Of a stretch of 47,548 bases of DNA, positions 9,197 through 17,145 are shown one piece after another. Each line of letters starts with the position of its first letter. Position 1 is the stretch's first letter. A program made the translations under genes and the position numbers. Location of the stretch: positions 232,575-280,122 of the forward strand of contig CAJUGC010000001.1 in assembly GCA_910585955.1 (NCBI GenBank). The letters are read 5' to 3'. Source of the DNA: an uncultured Christensenella sp. GTDB lineage: Bacteria; Bacillota; Clostridia; Christensenellales; Pumilibacteraceae. Below the pieces are notes generated by a model. That model was not told the origin of the DNA and made no database searches. It saw only the letters and a program-made list of their open reading frames with translations.

Positions 9197-9260
9197 GTCG
9201 CGCGTCAGACGGTCAACATTCGACGGGTCGCCTCGGGCGCGTACTTTTTAGTACGATACC

Positions 9261-9305
9261 GCTTAGCCGAGCAAGCCGTATACGGCGACGCGAACGCCGC
9301 GAGCC
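9261..9305 (-). repeat. REP-like intergenic module (copy 2)
   Basis: Read on the minus strand, GGCTCGCGGCGTTCGC (9305-9290) is followed by the perfect palindrome GCCGTATACGGC (9276-9287) and GCTCGGCTAAGC (9272-9261). The arms match copy 1 at the left edge of the window (15 of 16 and 12 of 12 bases); the central hairpin differs. A further inverted repeat, GAGCCG/CGGCTC, lies at 9301-9325. Confidence 0.65.
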
Positions 9306-9339
9306 GCAAGGCGAGTATTCGGCTCGACAAACGTAGCCA

Positions 9340-9371
9340 CTTGCCGAGCGCGTAGCGCGAACGCCACGAGC
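9340..9371 (-). repeat. REP-like intergenic module (copy 3)
   Basis: Read on the minus strand, GCTCGTGGCGTTCGC (9371-9357), a short GCGC-bounded hairpin, then GCTCGGCAAG (9349-9340). It lies in tandem with copy 2 between the small GH10 gene and GH3. Together they fill most of the gap at 9197-9395, which holds no credible gene. Confidence 0.6.
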
Positions 9372-9409
9372 GAAGCGAGTTCTATGTCGCGATGAATATA
9401 CTTCAAAAA

Positions 9410-10594
9410 TTAAAAGTTTATAATCTCGTAGTACGCCTTCTTTTCCGTCTTGTCTATGGAAAACAACAGCGGATATTCCCTGTGCATGGGAGTGTTATGC
9501 GCATTGTTCAGGTCTGCCACGCCCCATGTGGTGACGCCGCTGACCCGTCCCGCACCCTCCTTCCAAGGAGTAGCGTACTTACGGCAAATGTCGAATATAG
9601 CGCCGAACATTTCGGCTTGTGCTTCCTCTACTTCCAGCGGGAGCCTGTCGAACTCCTGCTTGTCGTCTTTGCTCGCATAGACGCAAATATCGAGTTCCGT
9701 AATCTGCACGTCCACCCCGAGTTCGGTAAACGCCTTTACGGAATCTTCGAAGTTCTTTAAAAACTTCTGTTTGTCTTTAGTGTAATTCGGCAATCGGTAG
9801 TGCGCCTGCATACCTACGCCGTCTATGGCTATTCCCTCTTCCTGCAACATTTTTACGAGCCTTACGCACGCTTCGCGCTTATAAGGGTCGTTAAGAGAAT
9901 AGTCGTTGTAATACAGATCTACATTGTCGAGACCGAGCGCCTTTCTCGTCTCGTCCGCCGACTTGAAAGCCTGCTTCACGAAATCTTCGCCGCACAGAGC
10001 ATACCAATCGACTGCGGTGTTGGAGGCCGTGCTTACGACTTCGCTCTCGCCCGTGCGCCAAATTTCTCCGCGCTCCAAAAGTTCCCGCGTGACCGTATTT
10101 TTAAGAGCCTCGTTGAGGACGTCCCATGCGTAAATATCTCCGCCGAAGTGCGTCATCGTCTCTCTTATATGTTTGTCGATGTAATTCAGCGCGCTTTCCT
10201 TGTCCGTCACCCTCGAGGGTAGCCAAGCAGGCAAGGATTTATACCATAAAAGGCAATGTCCGCGCACCGCGGTATCGTGTTCCTTCGCCCAAGCGACAAG
10301 AGCGTCCGCCGTCGCATAATCGGGCTTTCCCTCCGTCTTTTCAAGCAATCTCCACTTCATGTCGTTTTCGGCGGTTATGCTGTTAAAGTGCGGAAGTATA
10401 TCCTCGTAGCGTTCGAGACTGTAAGTCATGACGGCGGCGCCGACGGGAAAGTAACTTGCGTACTTGTCGCGAAGTAACTTCCCGTCCGCCGCCGAGGGCT
10501 CGGGTACGCACCCGATGGACGGCAACACGCACAAGACGATCGCCGCCAAAACGGATAACGCTATTTTTATTTTTACCCTAAAACCCTTTCTCAC
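9410..10594 (-). CDS. GH10 endo-beta-1,4-xylanase, lipoprotein
   Basis: A 394-residue single-domain xylanase. The signal peptide ends in a lipobox (LPSIGC), so it is lipid-anchored outside the cell. Nearly all the rest is the GH10 barrel: FNSITAENDMKW, HCLLWYKSLPAWL, acid/base E162 in WDVLNEAL, LYYNDYSL, GVGMQAHY, nucleophile E300 in QITELDI and TTWGV near the end. The start is GTG at 10594 with AAAGGAA upstream. It begins 41 bases after the modular lipoprotein gene and is probably co-transcribed with it. The catalytic domain is clearly related to that of the larger xylanase at 3056-5893 but carries no accessory modules, so the two may act on different substrate forms. Confidence 0.94.
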   Translation of the reverse strand: MRKGFRVKIKIALSVLAAIVLCVLPSIGCVPEPSAADGKLLRDKYASYFPVGAAVMTYSLERYEDILPHFNSITAENDMKWRLLEKTEGKPDYATADALVAWAKEHDTAVRGHCLLWYKSLPAWLPSRVTDKESALNYIDKHIRETMTHFGGDIYAWDVLNEALKNTVTRELLERGEIWRTGESEVVSTASNTAVDWYALCGEDFVKQAFKSADETRKALGLDNVDLYYNDYSLNDPYKREACVRLVKMLQEEGIAIDGVGMQAHYRLPNYTKDKQKFLKNFEDSVKAFTELGVDVQITELDICVYASKDDKQEFDRLPLEVEEAQAEMFGAIFDICRKYATPWKEGAGRVSGVTTWGVADLNNAHNTPMHREYPLLFSIDKTEKKAYYEIINF

Positions 10595-10635
10595 GACCTA
10601 TAGTTCCTTTATTGCAATTTTGTTTCGAATATTGT

Positions 10636-13600
10636 TTACGCTTCCGTCGCTTCGGTGAATACGATGTCGGAAACAGTGATCTTGACTGCTTGCTCTATTT
10701 TTGCCGCGGGCATGAACTGTATTGCAAGCGGATTGCTCCCCGCAAGATATTTGAACGTACCCGTGACAACGGTTTCTCCGTTCTCACCTGCCGTTTTTGT
10801 GTAATCTGTCGAACCCGTTACCGAAAGAACGTCTATAAGATCGACATCGGCTTCGGTCTCCGTCTTTACAACAAACGAGAAAGTGTACGTCTTGTTTTCC
10901 GTTTGCTCGCAAGGAAGGTAACGAAGCATATAAGCCGCGCTTTCCATTGCCGTGCAATTAACGGTTATTACGCCCTCTTCATACTTAGGCGCGGGATCGA
11001 AATGCGTCGTCACTTTGCCGTCTCCGACATAGTAATACCATACGCCGGGATCCGCCTTGACTGCGGAATTAAGTCCCTCTTTGATCTCGTATGTGGTGGG
11101 TATAACGGCTTTTTCGACCACAACGTCCTTGACCGTCATCGTAACTTCTCCGTCCACAGCCGGCGCAAAACGAAGCAACATTACTTTGAACTCGCCTTGC
11201 TTGAACCACCCCGTCGTCTCCGTAAAGGAAATTTCGGTCTCGGTGTCGGCGGCAATCTCTTTGGACTGATCGCTGCCACCTTGGCAGTGAATCTTGTATT
11301 TTCCGGCAACACTGGTCGTCAGTTTGAACGTTACCGTATATTTGACTCCGTCCTTATAATTGGGAGCGAATCTGAGCTGCAAATCGTTTTCCTTAGTGAA
11401 ATCCGCGGCTTTCGCGCCGGTCACGTTAAGAGTGACCACTCCGTTGTTATAACCGGATGTTTCCGCATTTACGGTCGCCTTGGGGTCTTGAGACTGAATA
11501 CCTCTCAAGTTGTAGTACCAAACTTCTCTGTTTCCTTCCGCGTCGCCCAAGCCGCCGCTTGCCAAAGCATACTCCGCGTCCGCCGTCCACTTTGCATGAA
11601 GAGTTACGTCCGCAGTGGGAGCGTAATCGTTATCCACGGGTTCTCCCGAATATTCTGCGTTAGTGTACCAGCCTGCAAGCGTATATCCTTTGCGGGTGAC
11701 AGCGGGAAGAGTCGTCGTGCTTCCCTCCGCAACAGTGACGGATCCTCTCGTCTTGTTGCCGTGATGAAGTTCGAACGATACCGTATATTCTTCCAGCCAC
11801 TTCGCGTAAAGCGTTGCGGTCGCCGTCGGCGTATAAGGCGATTCGAGAGCCTCGCCCGTGCACGCCTCCTCCTCAAACCAACCGCCGAACACAAATCCGT
11901 CTTTGGTCGGAACAGCCAGCGTTATGCTTCCGCCCGCTTCGACAGTCTGAGCTTCCACTGCGGAGCCGCCTTTGGAGTCGAACGTAATCGTATAAACCTC
12001 GGCTTCGTCCTCTATCCACTTCGCATAGAGCGTTATGTTTGCCGTCGGCGTATAAGGAGCCGCAATAGCCGTTCCCTCGCACGCCTCGTTATCGAACCAA
12101 CCGAGGAACGTGAATCCGTCTTTGGTCGGCACGGGAAGCGTAGCAATGCTGTTTTCTTCCTGAACGGAAGCTGCGGGAACATCCGAGCCGCCCTTCGAGT
12201 CGTAAGTAACCGTATAAGTTTCGGGAAGTTTCTCGACAAAGGATATGTCAGTGACCGTCATCGTTATCGGCGCTTCCTTATCGGTAGCCGTTACCTGAAT
12301 GACGAACGGCGTATTTTTGGTAACTACGAAGTCGAATACTATCGTTTCGGGAGTGCCGACTTCTACGTCTCTCGAATGGCCTTCTTTGTTCTGATCGCTA
12401 TTGAGACCGAACTGTACGGAACCTGCCGCGTCGAGATCGACCGTAAAGGTCGCGCGAGCTTTCGTGCCGACCTTAAGTCTCGGCTGATAGCGCACATGAT
12501 AGGTGTTCGTTCCCTTAAGAGAATTGTGAAGCGCGAATTTTACCGTGCCGTTGTCGAAAGTCGCTTCCTTGACGTCCTCGTTGCCGTCCTGAGGATCGAC
12601 GAGCCAGAACCAGCGTCCTGCGTCGTCGCAGGTCTCGCTTGCCGTGCCGCGAACGATCTCGTAGGTCGAGGGGAGTTCGTAATCGGGGATTTCGGGTTCT
12701 TCTTCCTGTCCTTCGTCGCCGATCTCATACTCTTTTACGACTATGTTCGTGATCTTTATGGATACCTTTTCGGGAATCTCGCCGGTTACTTTATTGATGT
12801 TGACATGGAACGGTTCGTTGTTGTTTACCGTACCGACATAGGTAATGTTCTTAGCAGTATTCGGTTTTACGTTGGTATAGGATACGCCGCCGAACAAGTT
12901 TGCCGTGCCGTAGCCGATCGAGCCTTCGACATTCGTTTCGATCGTAAACTTGAACGTGTACTTCGTCTCATGCTCGAATTCGGGCTGATAACGGAAGTAG
13001 AAACGCTTGCCGCCCGCCGGATCGGAGAACTTGTCGAGCTCGACGGAAAGGGTCTCGTTGCCGTAAGCGGGAGCGTCGGAGAAGTTGTAATCCGTGCCCA
13101 CCGCACCGTCGCCGTGATAGTACCACTTGCCGGGATTCTGTACGATGTTTGCGTTAGTCTCTTTCATGAGCGCGTAGTAGTCGTCGGGAATGGACGGGCA
13201 AAGAACCGTGATTACGCAGCTGTCTTTGGCAAGTCCGCGCTGAGCAGTGATCGTAACGGTCGCCGTCTTAGCCTGCGGTTTTCCGAAAGTGACTACGCCG
13301 CCGTTTACCGTCGCAACGCTCGTATCCGAGGACGACCAGGTAAGCGTGCCGCCGTCTGTAGACGAAGCGGAAAGCGTGACCGTTTTGTTTTCTCCGAGTT
13401 CGTCATAGTTGACTTCCTTCGTCTTTTCGGTCATAGTAACCGTCCTGTCCTTGACCGTAACCGTACAAGTCGCCGAAGCGCCCTCGACGGAAGCGGTTAT
13501 GGTCGCAGTGCCTACGCCGACGCCCGTGACCGTGCCGCGTCTTACGGTTGCGACCTTCGTATCGCTCGAAGTCCACTCTACGTCGAGATCGGGATCGGAC

Positions 13601-13773
13601 AGCGTCGCTTCGATTTTAAACGTATCGCCTGCGTATATCTCTTCGCTCGTCTTGTCGAGAGAAATGCTGTTGCCGCCGCAAGCGATAAACAGCGTGCTCA
13701 TCGCCAAGGCAATCATTACGAGAGCCGCGAATAGCGCGATACTCGACTTTGCCTTTCTGCTTTTCTTAGTCAT
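10636..13773 (-). CDS. Large modular surface lipoprotein, probable carbohydrate binder
   Basis: A 1,045-residue lipoprotein (lipobox LFIAC) with no recognisable catalytic domain. In order: two Big_2 Ig-like domains (~35-195), a beta-rich module with NPGKWYYHGDG and FYFRYQP (~212-346), a second copy (~369-510), three InlB/Flg_new repeats with the F.GWF/TLYAKW pattern (~515-725), and two further modules (~729-887 and ~900-1045, the last with DPGVWYYYVGDG). The same type of module occurs once in the GH10 enzyme at 3056-5893. The protein lies between GH3 and GH10 genes in one operon, with AAGGAGGT before its ATG. The context suggests it holds xylan or its fragments at the cell surface; that function is inference. 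It is too large and of the wrong architecture to be a normal ABC solute-binding protein. Confidence 0.82.
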   Translation of the reverse strand: MTKKSRKAKSSIALFAALVMIALAMSTLFIACGGNSISLDKTSEEIYAGDTFKIEATLSDPDLDVEWTSSDTKVATVRRGTVTGVGVGTATITASVEGASATCTVTVKDRTVTMTEKTKEVNYDELGENKTVTLSASSTDGGTLTWSSSDTSVATVNGGVVTFGKPQAKTATVTITAQRGLAKDSCVITVLCPSIPDDYYALMKETNANIVQNPGKWYYHGDGAVGTDYNFSDAPAYGNETLSVELDKFSDPAGGKRFYFRYQPEFEHETKYTFKFTIETNVEGSIGYGTANLFGGVSYTNVKPNTAKNITYVGTVNNNEPFHVNINKVTGEIPEKVSIKITNIVVKEYEIGDEGQEEEPEIPDYELPSTYEIVRGTASETCDDAGRWFWLVDPQDGNEDVKEATFDNGTVKFALHNSLKGTNTYHVRYQPRLKVGTKARATFTVDLDAAGSVQFGLNSDQNKEGHSRDVEVGTPETIVFDFVVTKNTPFVIQVTATDKEAPITMTVTDISFVEKLPETYTVTYDSKGGSDVPAASVQEENSIATLPVPTKDGFTFLGWFDNEACEGTAIAAPYTPTANITLYAKWIEDEAEVYTITFDSKGGSAVEAQTVEAGGSITLAVPTKDGFVFGGWFEEEACTGEALESPYTPTATATLYAKWLEEYTVSFELHHGNKTRGSVTVAEGSTTTLPAVTRKGYTLAGWYTNAEYSGEPVDNDYAPTADVTLHAKWTADAEYALASGGLGDAEGNREVWYYNLRGIQSQDPKATVNAETSGYNNGVVTLNVTGAKAADFTKENDLQLRFAPNYKDGVKYTVTFKLTTSVAGKYKIHCQGGSDQSKEIAADTETEISFTETTGWFKQGEFKVMLLRFAPAVDGEVTMTVKDVVVEKAVIPTTYEIKEGLNSAVKADPGVWYYYVGDGKVTTHFDPAPKYEEGVITVNCTAMESAAYMLRYLPCEQTENKTYTFSFVVKTETEADVDLIDVLSVTGSTDYTKTAGENGETVVTGTFKYLAGSNPLAIQFMPAAKIEQAVKITVSDIVFTEATEA

Positions 13774-13803
13774 TTTCTGACCTCCTTAAAATATATTGTG
13801 TCG

Positions 13804-13819
13804 AAAGCGTTTCCGCTTT
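13804..13819. promoter_or_regulatory. Intergenic hairpin within the xylan operon
   Basis: AAAGCG (13804-13809), a four-base loop and CGCTTT (13814-13819) form a short stem in the 57-base gap between GH3 and the lipoprotein gene. On the transcribed minus strand the loop reads GAAA and no U tract follows. It may be an mRNA processing or stability element, not a terminator. Confidence 0.35.
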
Positions 13820-13830
13820 TTTGCCGTGGA

Positions 13831-16800
13831 TTATGCCTTTATTCCTTCCGCATTGTTGCGGCGAATGTTCCTTATGAGGAAGAATGTCATTACGCCTATG
13901 CCCGCCGCAAGAACCACCTCTATGAGGACTATATAGACGACCCAAGTGTAGTTATATTTGAAGCCACCCGAGGAAAGCGAGGTGTCCGCATCGGGGTCGT
14001 ACGCCGCATAGACGTTGTTCGTATCGGAAAGCGTCCACAGTACGTCATGAGCGACGTTCTGCGCGCACTTTACGAACACAGCGTCGTCCGCATACTGCGA
14101 ATCCGAGAATATCTTTTGAGCGTCCGCGTTGTTGAGCCAGGTGCTGTTGCCCGCCCAAATACCCTTATATACGGGCATATAGTCGGCGTGACCCGTATCT
14201 ACCCAGTCGGTAACGATACTGCCGTTGAAGCCCCATTCTCCTTTTATAAGGTCGGTGCAAAGGGCACGACTCGCGCCTACCCAGGTTGCGCCTATTCTGT
14301 TCATGCTCGACATGAGAGCGTTCGCGCCGCCTTCCTTGACGGCAATTTCAAACGGTCTCAAGTAAATCTCGCGGAAAGTCTGTTCCGTCATGAAAGTAAA
14401 GAGTCCTTCGCGAAGCGACTCGCTGTCGTTTGCGACGAAGTGCTTGATGTAGCAGTAAAGTCCCGCGTTTTTCGCGCCGCGCACGGTCTCCGCCGTGAAT
14501 TTGCCGGAAAGGAGCGCGTCTTCGCTGTAGTACTCGGCGTTTCTGCCTGCGTAAGGATTGCGGTGAATATTTGCCGCAGGTCCGTACCAGCCGCGTATAC
14601 CGAGACTGTTGCCGTCTGCGCCTTTTGCGTTTCTCGCCTCCTTGCCTACGCTCAGTCCTATCGCATACGCAAGGTCGGTATTGAACGTCTGCGCTACGAG
14701 CGTCTCGCTCGGATAGGAAATAAACTCGTTCGTCGTATTGCTCGTGACTCGGGTGTTGAGACCCAAAGGTCCGTCGAGATCTACGAACTCGGGTTTTTTG
14801 ATACTTTCGAGCTTAGCCGTCTTGAAGTAACCGTTTCTGATGAGCTCGAACATTTCGCTCTTTGAAAGTTGCGAAAGAACGGAATCCCAAAGCGGATCGT
14901 CATATCCGTCTACGTCGGACAAATCGTCTACGGTGTAAACAGGTATGTTGGAAGTAAGCGGCATTTCGGTGTTTGCAAAGCCCGTTCTTTCGAGCTGCTC
15001 GGCACTCGGAGCTTGAGCCGAAGCGACCGCATATCCTTCCGCGCTTCTCGAGCGCACGATTTTGGTCTTAGGGAAAGTACCCGCAAAATCGGCGCGCGTC
15101 ATGTACTTAACGGGAGTCGTCTCTTTGCTTCCGTCGATGGGATAGCCGTCGAGCGTGTTCTCGCCCGTGAAGCGATTTTCGACGGGATTGCCCGTTTTTT
15201 CGTCGTTTTCGTAATGGTATCCACCCTCGGGAGCAACGTATTCGAACACGCTCTTTTCTCCGTCCGCCATATTACCCGCTTCGTGCGAATTCTTCATGAG
15301 GCGAAGGAAATAAGAGCCGCCGTCAAGCTCATAGCCGGTCTTATTGTTTTTATTGTCGTCGTAGCAATCGTATGACGCCATGCCTTGCGCGGTAAGTTCG
15401 AGTTTTACCTGCTTCGTTTCGCCCGGCTCGATTACGTCCGTCTTTGCAAAGTCGCCGAGAACAACGGACGACTTTTCTATTCCGCCTTTGAAGTAAGGCG
15501 CGGAGTAATAGAGTTCGACCACATCCTTACCTGCGAAATTACCTGTGTTTTTTACATTTACATAGATCTCGATCTTGTCTTCCTTGCCGAGAGAAATCGA
15601 AGCCGAATTGAGATTTACGGGCTTCTCGTTTACGAGCATAGCCTCCACGCTCCACTCGAAATCCGTATAGGAAAGACCGTAACCGAACGGGAACTGAACC
15701 GTCTCGCCATAATCGATATAGCCCTCTTCCGCAGCCGTCTCGTAATAGCGGTAGCCTACATAGATCCCTTCGTTGTAGTCTACATAAGCGTCGTAGTAAC
15801 CTTTCGAGTAGCTGTTTGACGTGGAAAGCCCCGTATATTTAAGCGCTCCGCCGTAACCGGAGTTGACGGACGAAGGCGCGCTTGCGATACTGTAAGCGTA
15901 AGTATCGGCAGTTCTGCCCGAAGGAGAAACCGCCCTGCCGTCTTCTGCCTTGCCGCCGAGTATACTTACCAAAGAGTTTACGCCCGTAAGCCCCGTAAGT
16001 CCGACGAGAAGAGCGGCGTCGATGTCGGGATCGTCGATAAAACCGAGCTCCATTGTGTTGCTCGTGTTAAGTACGACTATTACTTTCTCGCAGGCCTTTT
16101 TCGCCGCGGCAATCATCTCTTCCTCTTCGGTCGAAAGCTGGAGATAACTGCGCGAATTGTCGCGAACGGTGGAATTCGATCCGTTCGTCTGCACCTGCTT
16201 GGTCTGTTCGAAGCGAAGATCCGCCGCCTCTCCGCCCGTTCTGCCTATGACAACGAGAGCAACCGACGAAAAAGCACGCGCTTCGTTTATGACTTCGTCC
16301 GTATAGTAGGACGCGCCCGGCTCGTGGAGCACAAACTTTTTAGTCGTGCCTACGTCCACGTCTCCGCGATATTCGTTCCAATCGCTCTTGCCCCAATCGC
16401 GGCTGCCTATCGAAGTAGCGGAGTAAAAGTTTTTATACATATCGTACAATGTCTTGTTGTACTCAACGCCCGCCTTCTCGAGTGCAGGGAAAAGTTTTAC
16501 CTTTTCGAGCGCGGTGTTGGAAAAGCCGGAGCCGAAGGTACTTGTCATCCAATCGTAAGCCGCCCAACCGAATACGTTTATCTTGCCGAGTTCGTCTTTT
16601 CCGAGCGGAAGGGCATTCCCTTCGTTCTTCAAAAGCACCGTCCCTTCTTCGACTATATCCTCGCAAAGCTTAGACCCTTCGCTTAAAGTCTTAGGATCGA
16701 CTTCCGCCTTACCTACGCCGTAAAGAAACAGGCTTATCGTGCTTGAAAATACAGACGACAGCACAATAAGAGCAACCATTATTACCGCGATAAGCGCCAT

Positions 16801-16857
16801 GAACGGCACATTAAGCGCAATAAGCGTATTGTTGGACATTCTCTTCTTTTCGTTCAT
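13831..16857 (-). CDS. Glycoside hydrolase family 3, permuted, first gene of the xylan locus
   Basis: A 1,008-residue GH3 enzyme with the same reversed layout as the one at 5886-9152: N-terminal helix (~12-36), GH3 C domain, Fn3-like domain after FPFGYGLSY, linker with YMTRADFAGTFP, catalytic barrel, and a C-terminal helix (VVYIVLIEVVLAAGIGV) followed by basic residues. The nucleophile is D884 in IVTDW; E210 in RTGGEAAD is the probable acid/base, and KHFVAND matches the substrate-binding KH motif. It likely releases single sugars from oligosaccharides made by the neighbouring xylanases; xylose versus glucose specificity cannot be read from the sequence. TTAGGAGGGACA precedes the ATG. A strong promoter and a hairpin-rich leader lie directly upstream. 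Confidence 0.92.
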   Translation of the reverse strand: MNEKKRMSNNTLIALNVPFMALIAVIMVALIVLSSVFSSTISLFLYGVGKAEVDPKTLSEGSKLCEDIVEEGTVLLKNEGNALPLGKDELGKINVFGWAAYDWMTSTFGSGFSNTALEKVKLFPALEKAGVEYNKTLYDMYKNFYSATSIGSRDWGKSDWNEYRGDVDVGTTKKFVLHEPGASYYTDEVINEARAFSSVALVVIGRTGGEAADLRFEQTKQVQTNGSNSTVRDNSRSYLQLSTEEEEMIAAAKKACEKVIVVLNTSNTMELGFIDDPDIDAALLVGLTGLTGVNSLVSILGGKAEDGRAVSPSGRTADTYAYSIASAPSSVNSGYGGALKYTGLSTSNSYSKGYYDAYVDYNEGIYVGYRYYETAAEEGYIDYGETVQFPFGYGLSYTDFEWSVEAMLVNEKPVNLNSASISLGKEDKIEIYVNVKNTGNFAGKDVVELYYSAPYFKGGIEKSSVVLGDFAKTDVIEPGETKQVKLELTAQGMASYDCYDDNKNNKTGYELDGGSYFLRLMKNSHEAGNMADGEKSVFEYVAPEGGYHYENDEKTGNPVENRFTGENTLDGYPIDGSKETTPVKYMTRADFAGTFPKTKIVRSRSAEGYAVASAQAPSAEQLERTGFANTEMPLTSNIPVYTVDDLSDVDGYDDPLWDSVLSQLSKSEMFELIRNGYFKTAKLESIKKPEFVDLDGPLGLNTRVTSNTTNEFISYPSETLVAQTFNTDLAYAIGLSVGKEARNAKGADGNSLGIRGWYGPAANIHRNPYAGRNAEYYSEDALLSGKFTAETVRGAKNAGLYCYIKHFVANDSESLREGLFTFMTEQTFREIYLRPFEIAVKEGGANALMSSMNRIGATWVGASRALCTDLIKGEWGFNGSIVTDWVDTGHADYMPVYKGIWAGNSTWLNNADAQKIFSDSQYADDAVFVKCAQNVAHDVLWTLSDTNNVYAAYDPDADTSLSSGGFKYNYTWVVYIVLIEVVLAAGIGVMTFFLIRNIRRNNAEGIKA

Positions 16858-16873
16858 TGTCCCTCCTAACAGT

Positions 16874-16919
16874 CGGGCCTTCCCGCCCGTGATCTTGACT
16901 AATAGGGCAATCCCCTATT
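16874..16919 (-). promoter_or_regulatory. Hairpin-rich 5' leader of the xylan operon
   Basis: Between the promoter and the GH3 start lie two perfect inverted repeats. One is AATAGGG/CCCTATT (16901-16907 with 16913-16919), the other CGGGC/GCCCG (16874-16878 with 16885-16889). The second ends about ten bases from the ribosome binding site. They could affect initiation or message stability. No known riboswitch is recognised. Confidence 0.45.
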
Positions 16920-16930
16920 TTTGTACTCTA

Positions 16931-16959
16931 AGTATAGCAAATGTAAAAGCGTTTGTGAA
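16931..16959 (-). promoter_or_regulatory. Main promoter of the xylan operon, with a CRE-like site
   Basis: Minus strand: TTCACA (16954-16959), a 17-base spacer and an extended -10 TGCTATACT (TATACT at 16931-16936). The spacer contains AACGCTTT. On the plus strand, TGTAAAAGCGTTTGTG (16941-16956) resembles a catabolite-responsive (CcpA/LacI-type) operator with one extra base. Repression by preferred sugars is plausible for a xylan locus but unproven. Confidence 0.6.
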
Positions 16960-16981
16960 TTGCAAAATATTTATAAATACA

Positions 16982-17010
16982 TTGCATTTTGTGCACCAAA
17001 GACATATAAA
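16982..17010 (+). promoter_or_regulatory. Promoter of the deacetylase gene
   Basis: TTGCAT (16982-16987), a 17-base spacer and TATAAA (17005-17010). It lies back to back with the xylan operon promoter. The leader contains CGGCGGA/TCCGCCG (from about 17099 and 17123), a stem that ends just before the weak AAGGGA ribosome binding site. Confidence 0.45.
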
Positions 17011-17145
17011 AATCTCAGAGTCCCTTATTAAAAGCAGCACACTTTAATATAAAACGTATATTTGAATAAACCGTATAAATAAAAACAAACTAATAAGGCG
17101 GCGGAAACAGTCCTGAAATTTATCCGCCGAAGGGAACAATCCATT

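Noticed and set aside
9191..9216. TTGACC/TATACT as a promoter for the GH3 at 5886-9152
   Set aside because: The spacing is only 14 bases, too short for sigma-A; kept only as a weak regulatory remark.
10612..13734. A 1,040-residue open frame on the plus strand opposite the modular lipoprotein
   Set aside because: It mirrors the codon pattern of the real gene, has no ribosome binding site or domain, and crosses terminator and start regions. Similar long antisense frames occur opposite most genes here (for example 5433-6917, 21274-22476, 24560-25744, 30221-31408).
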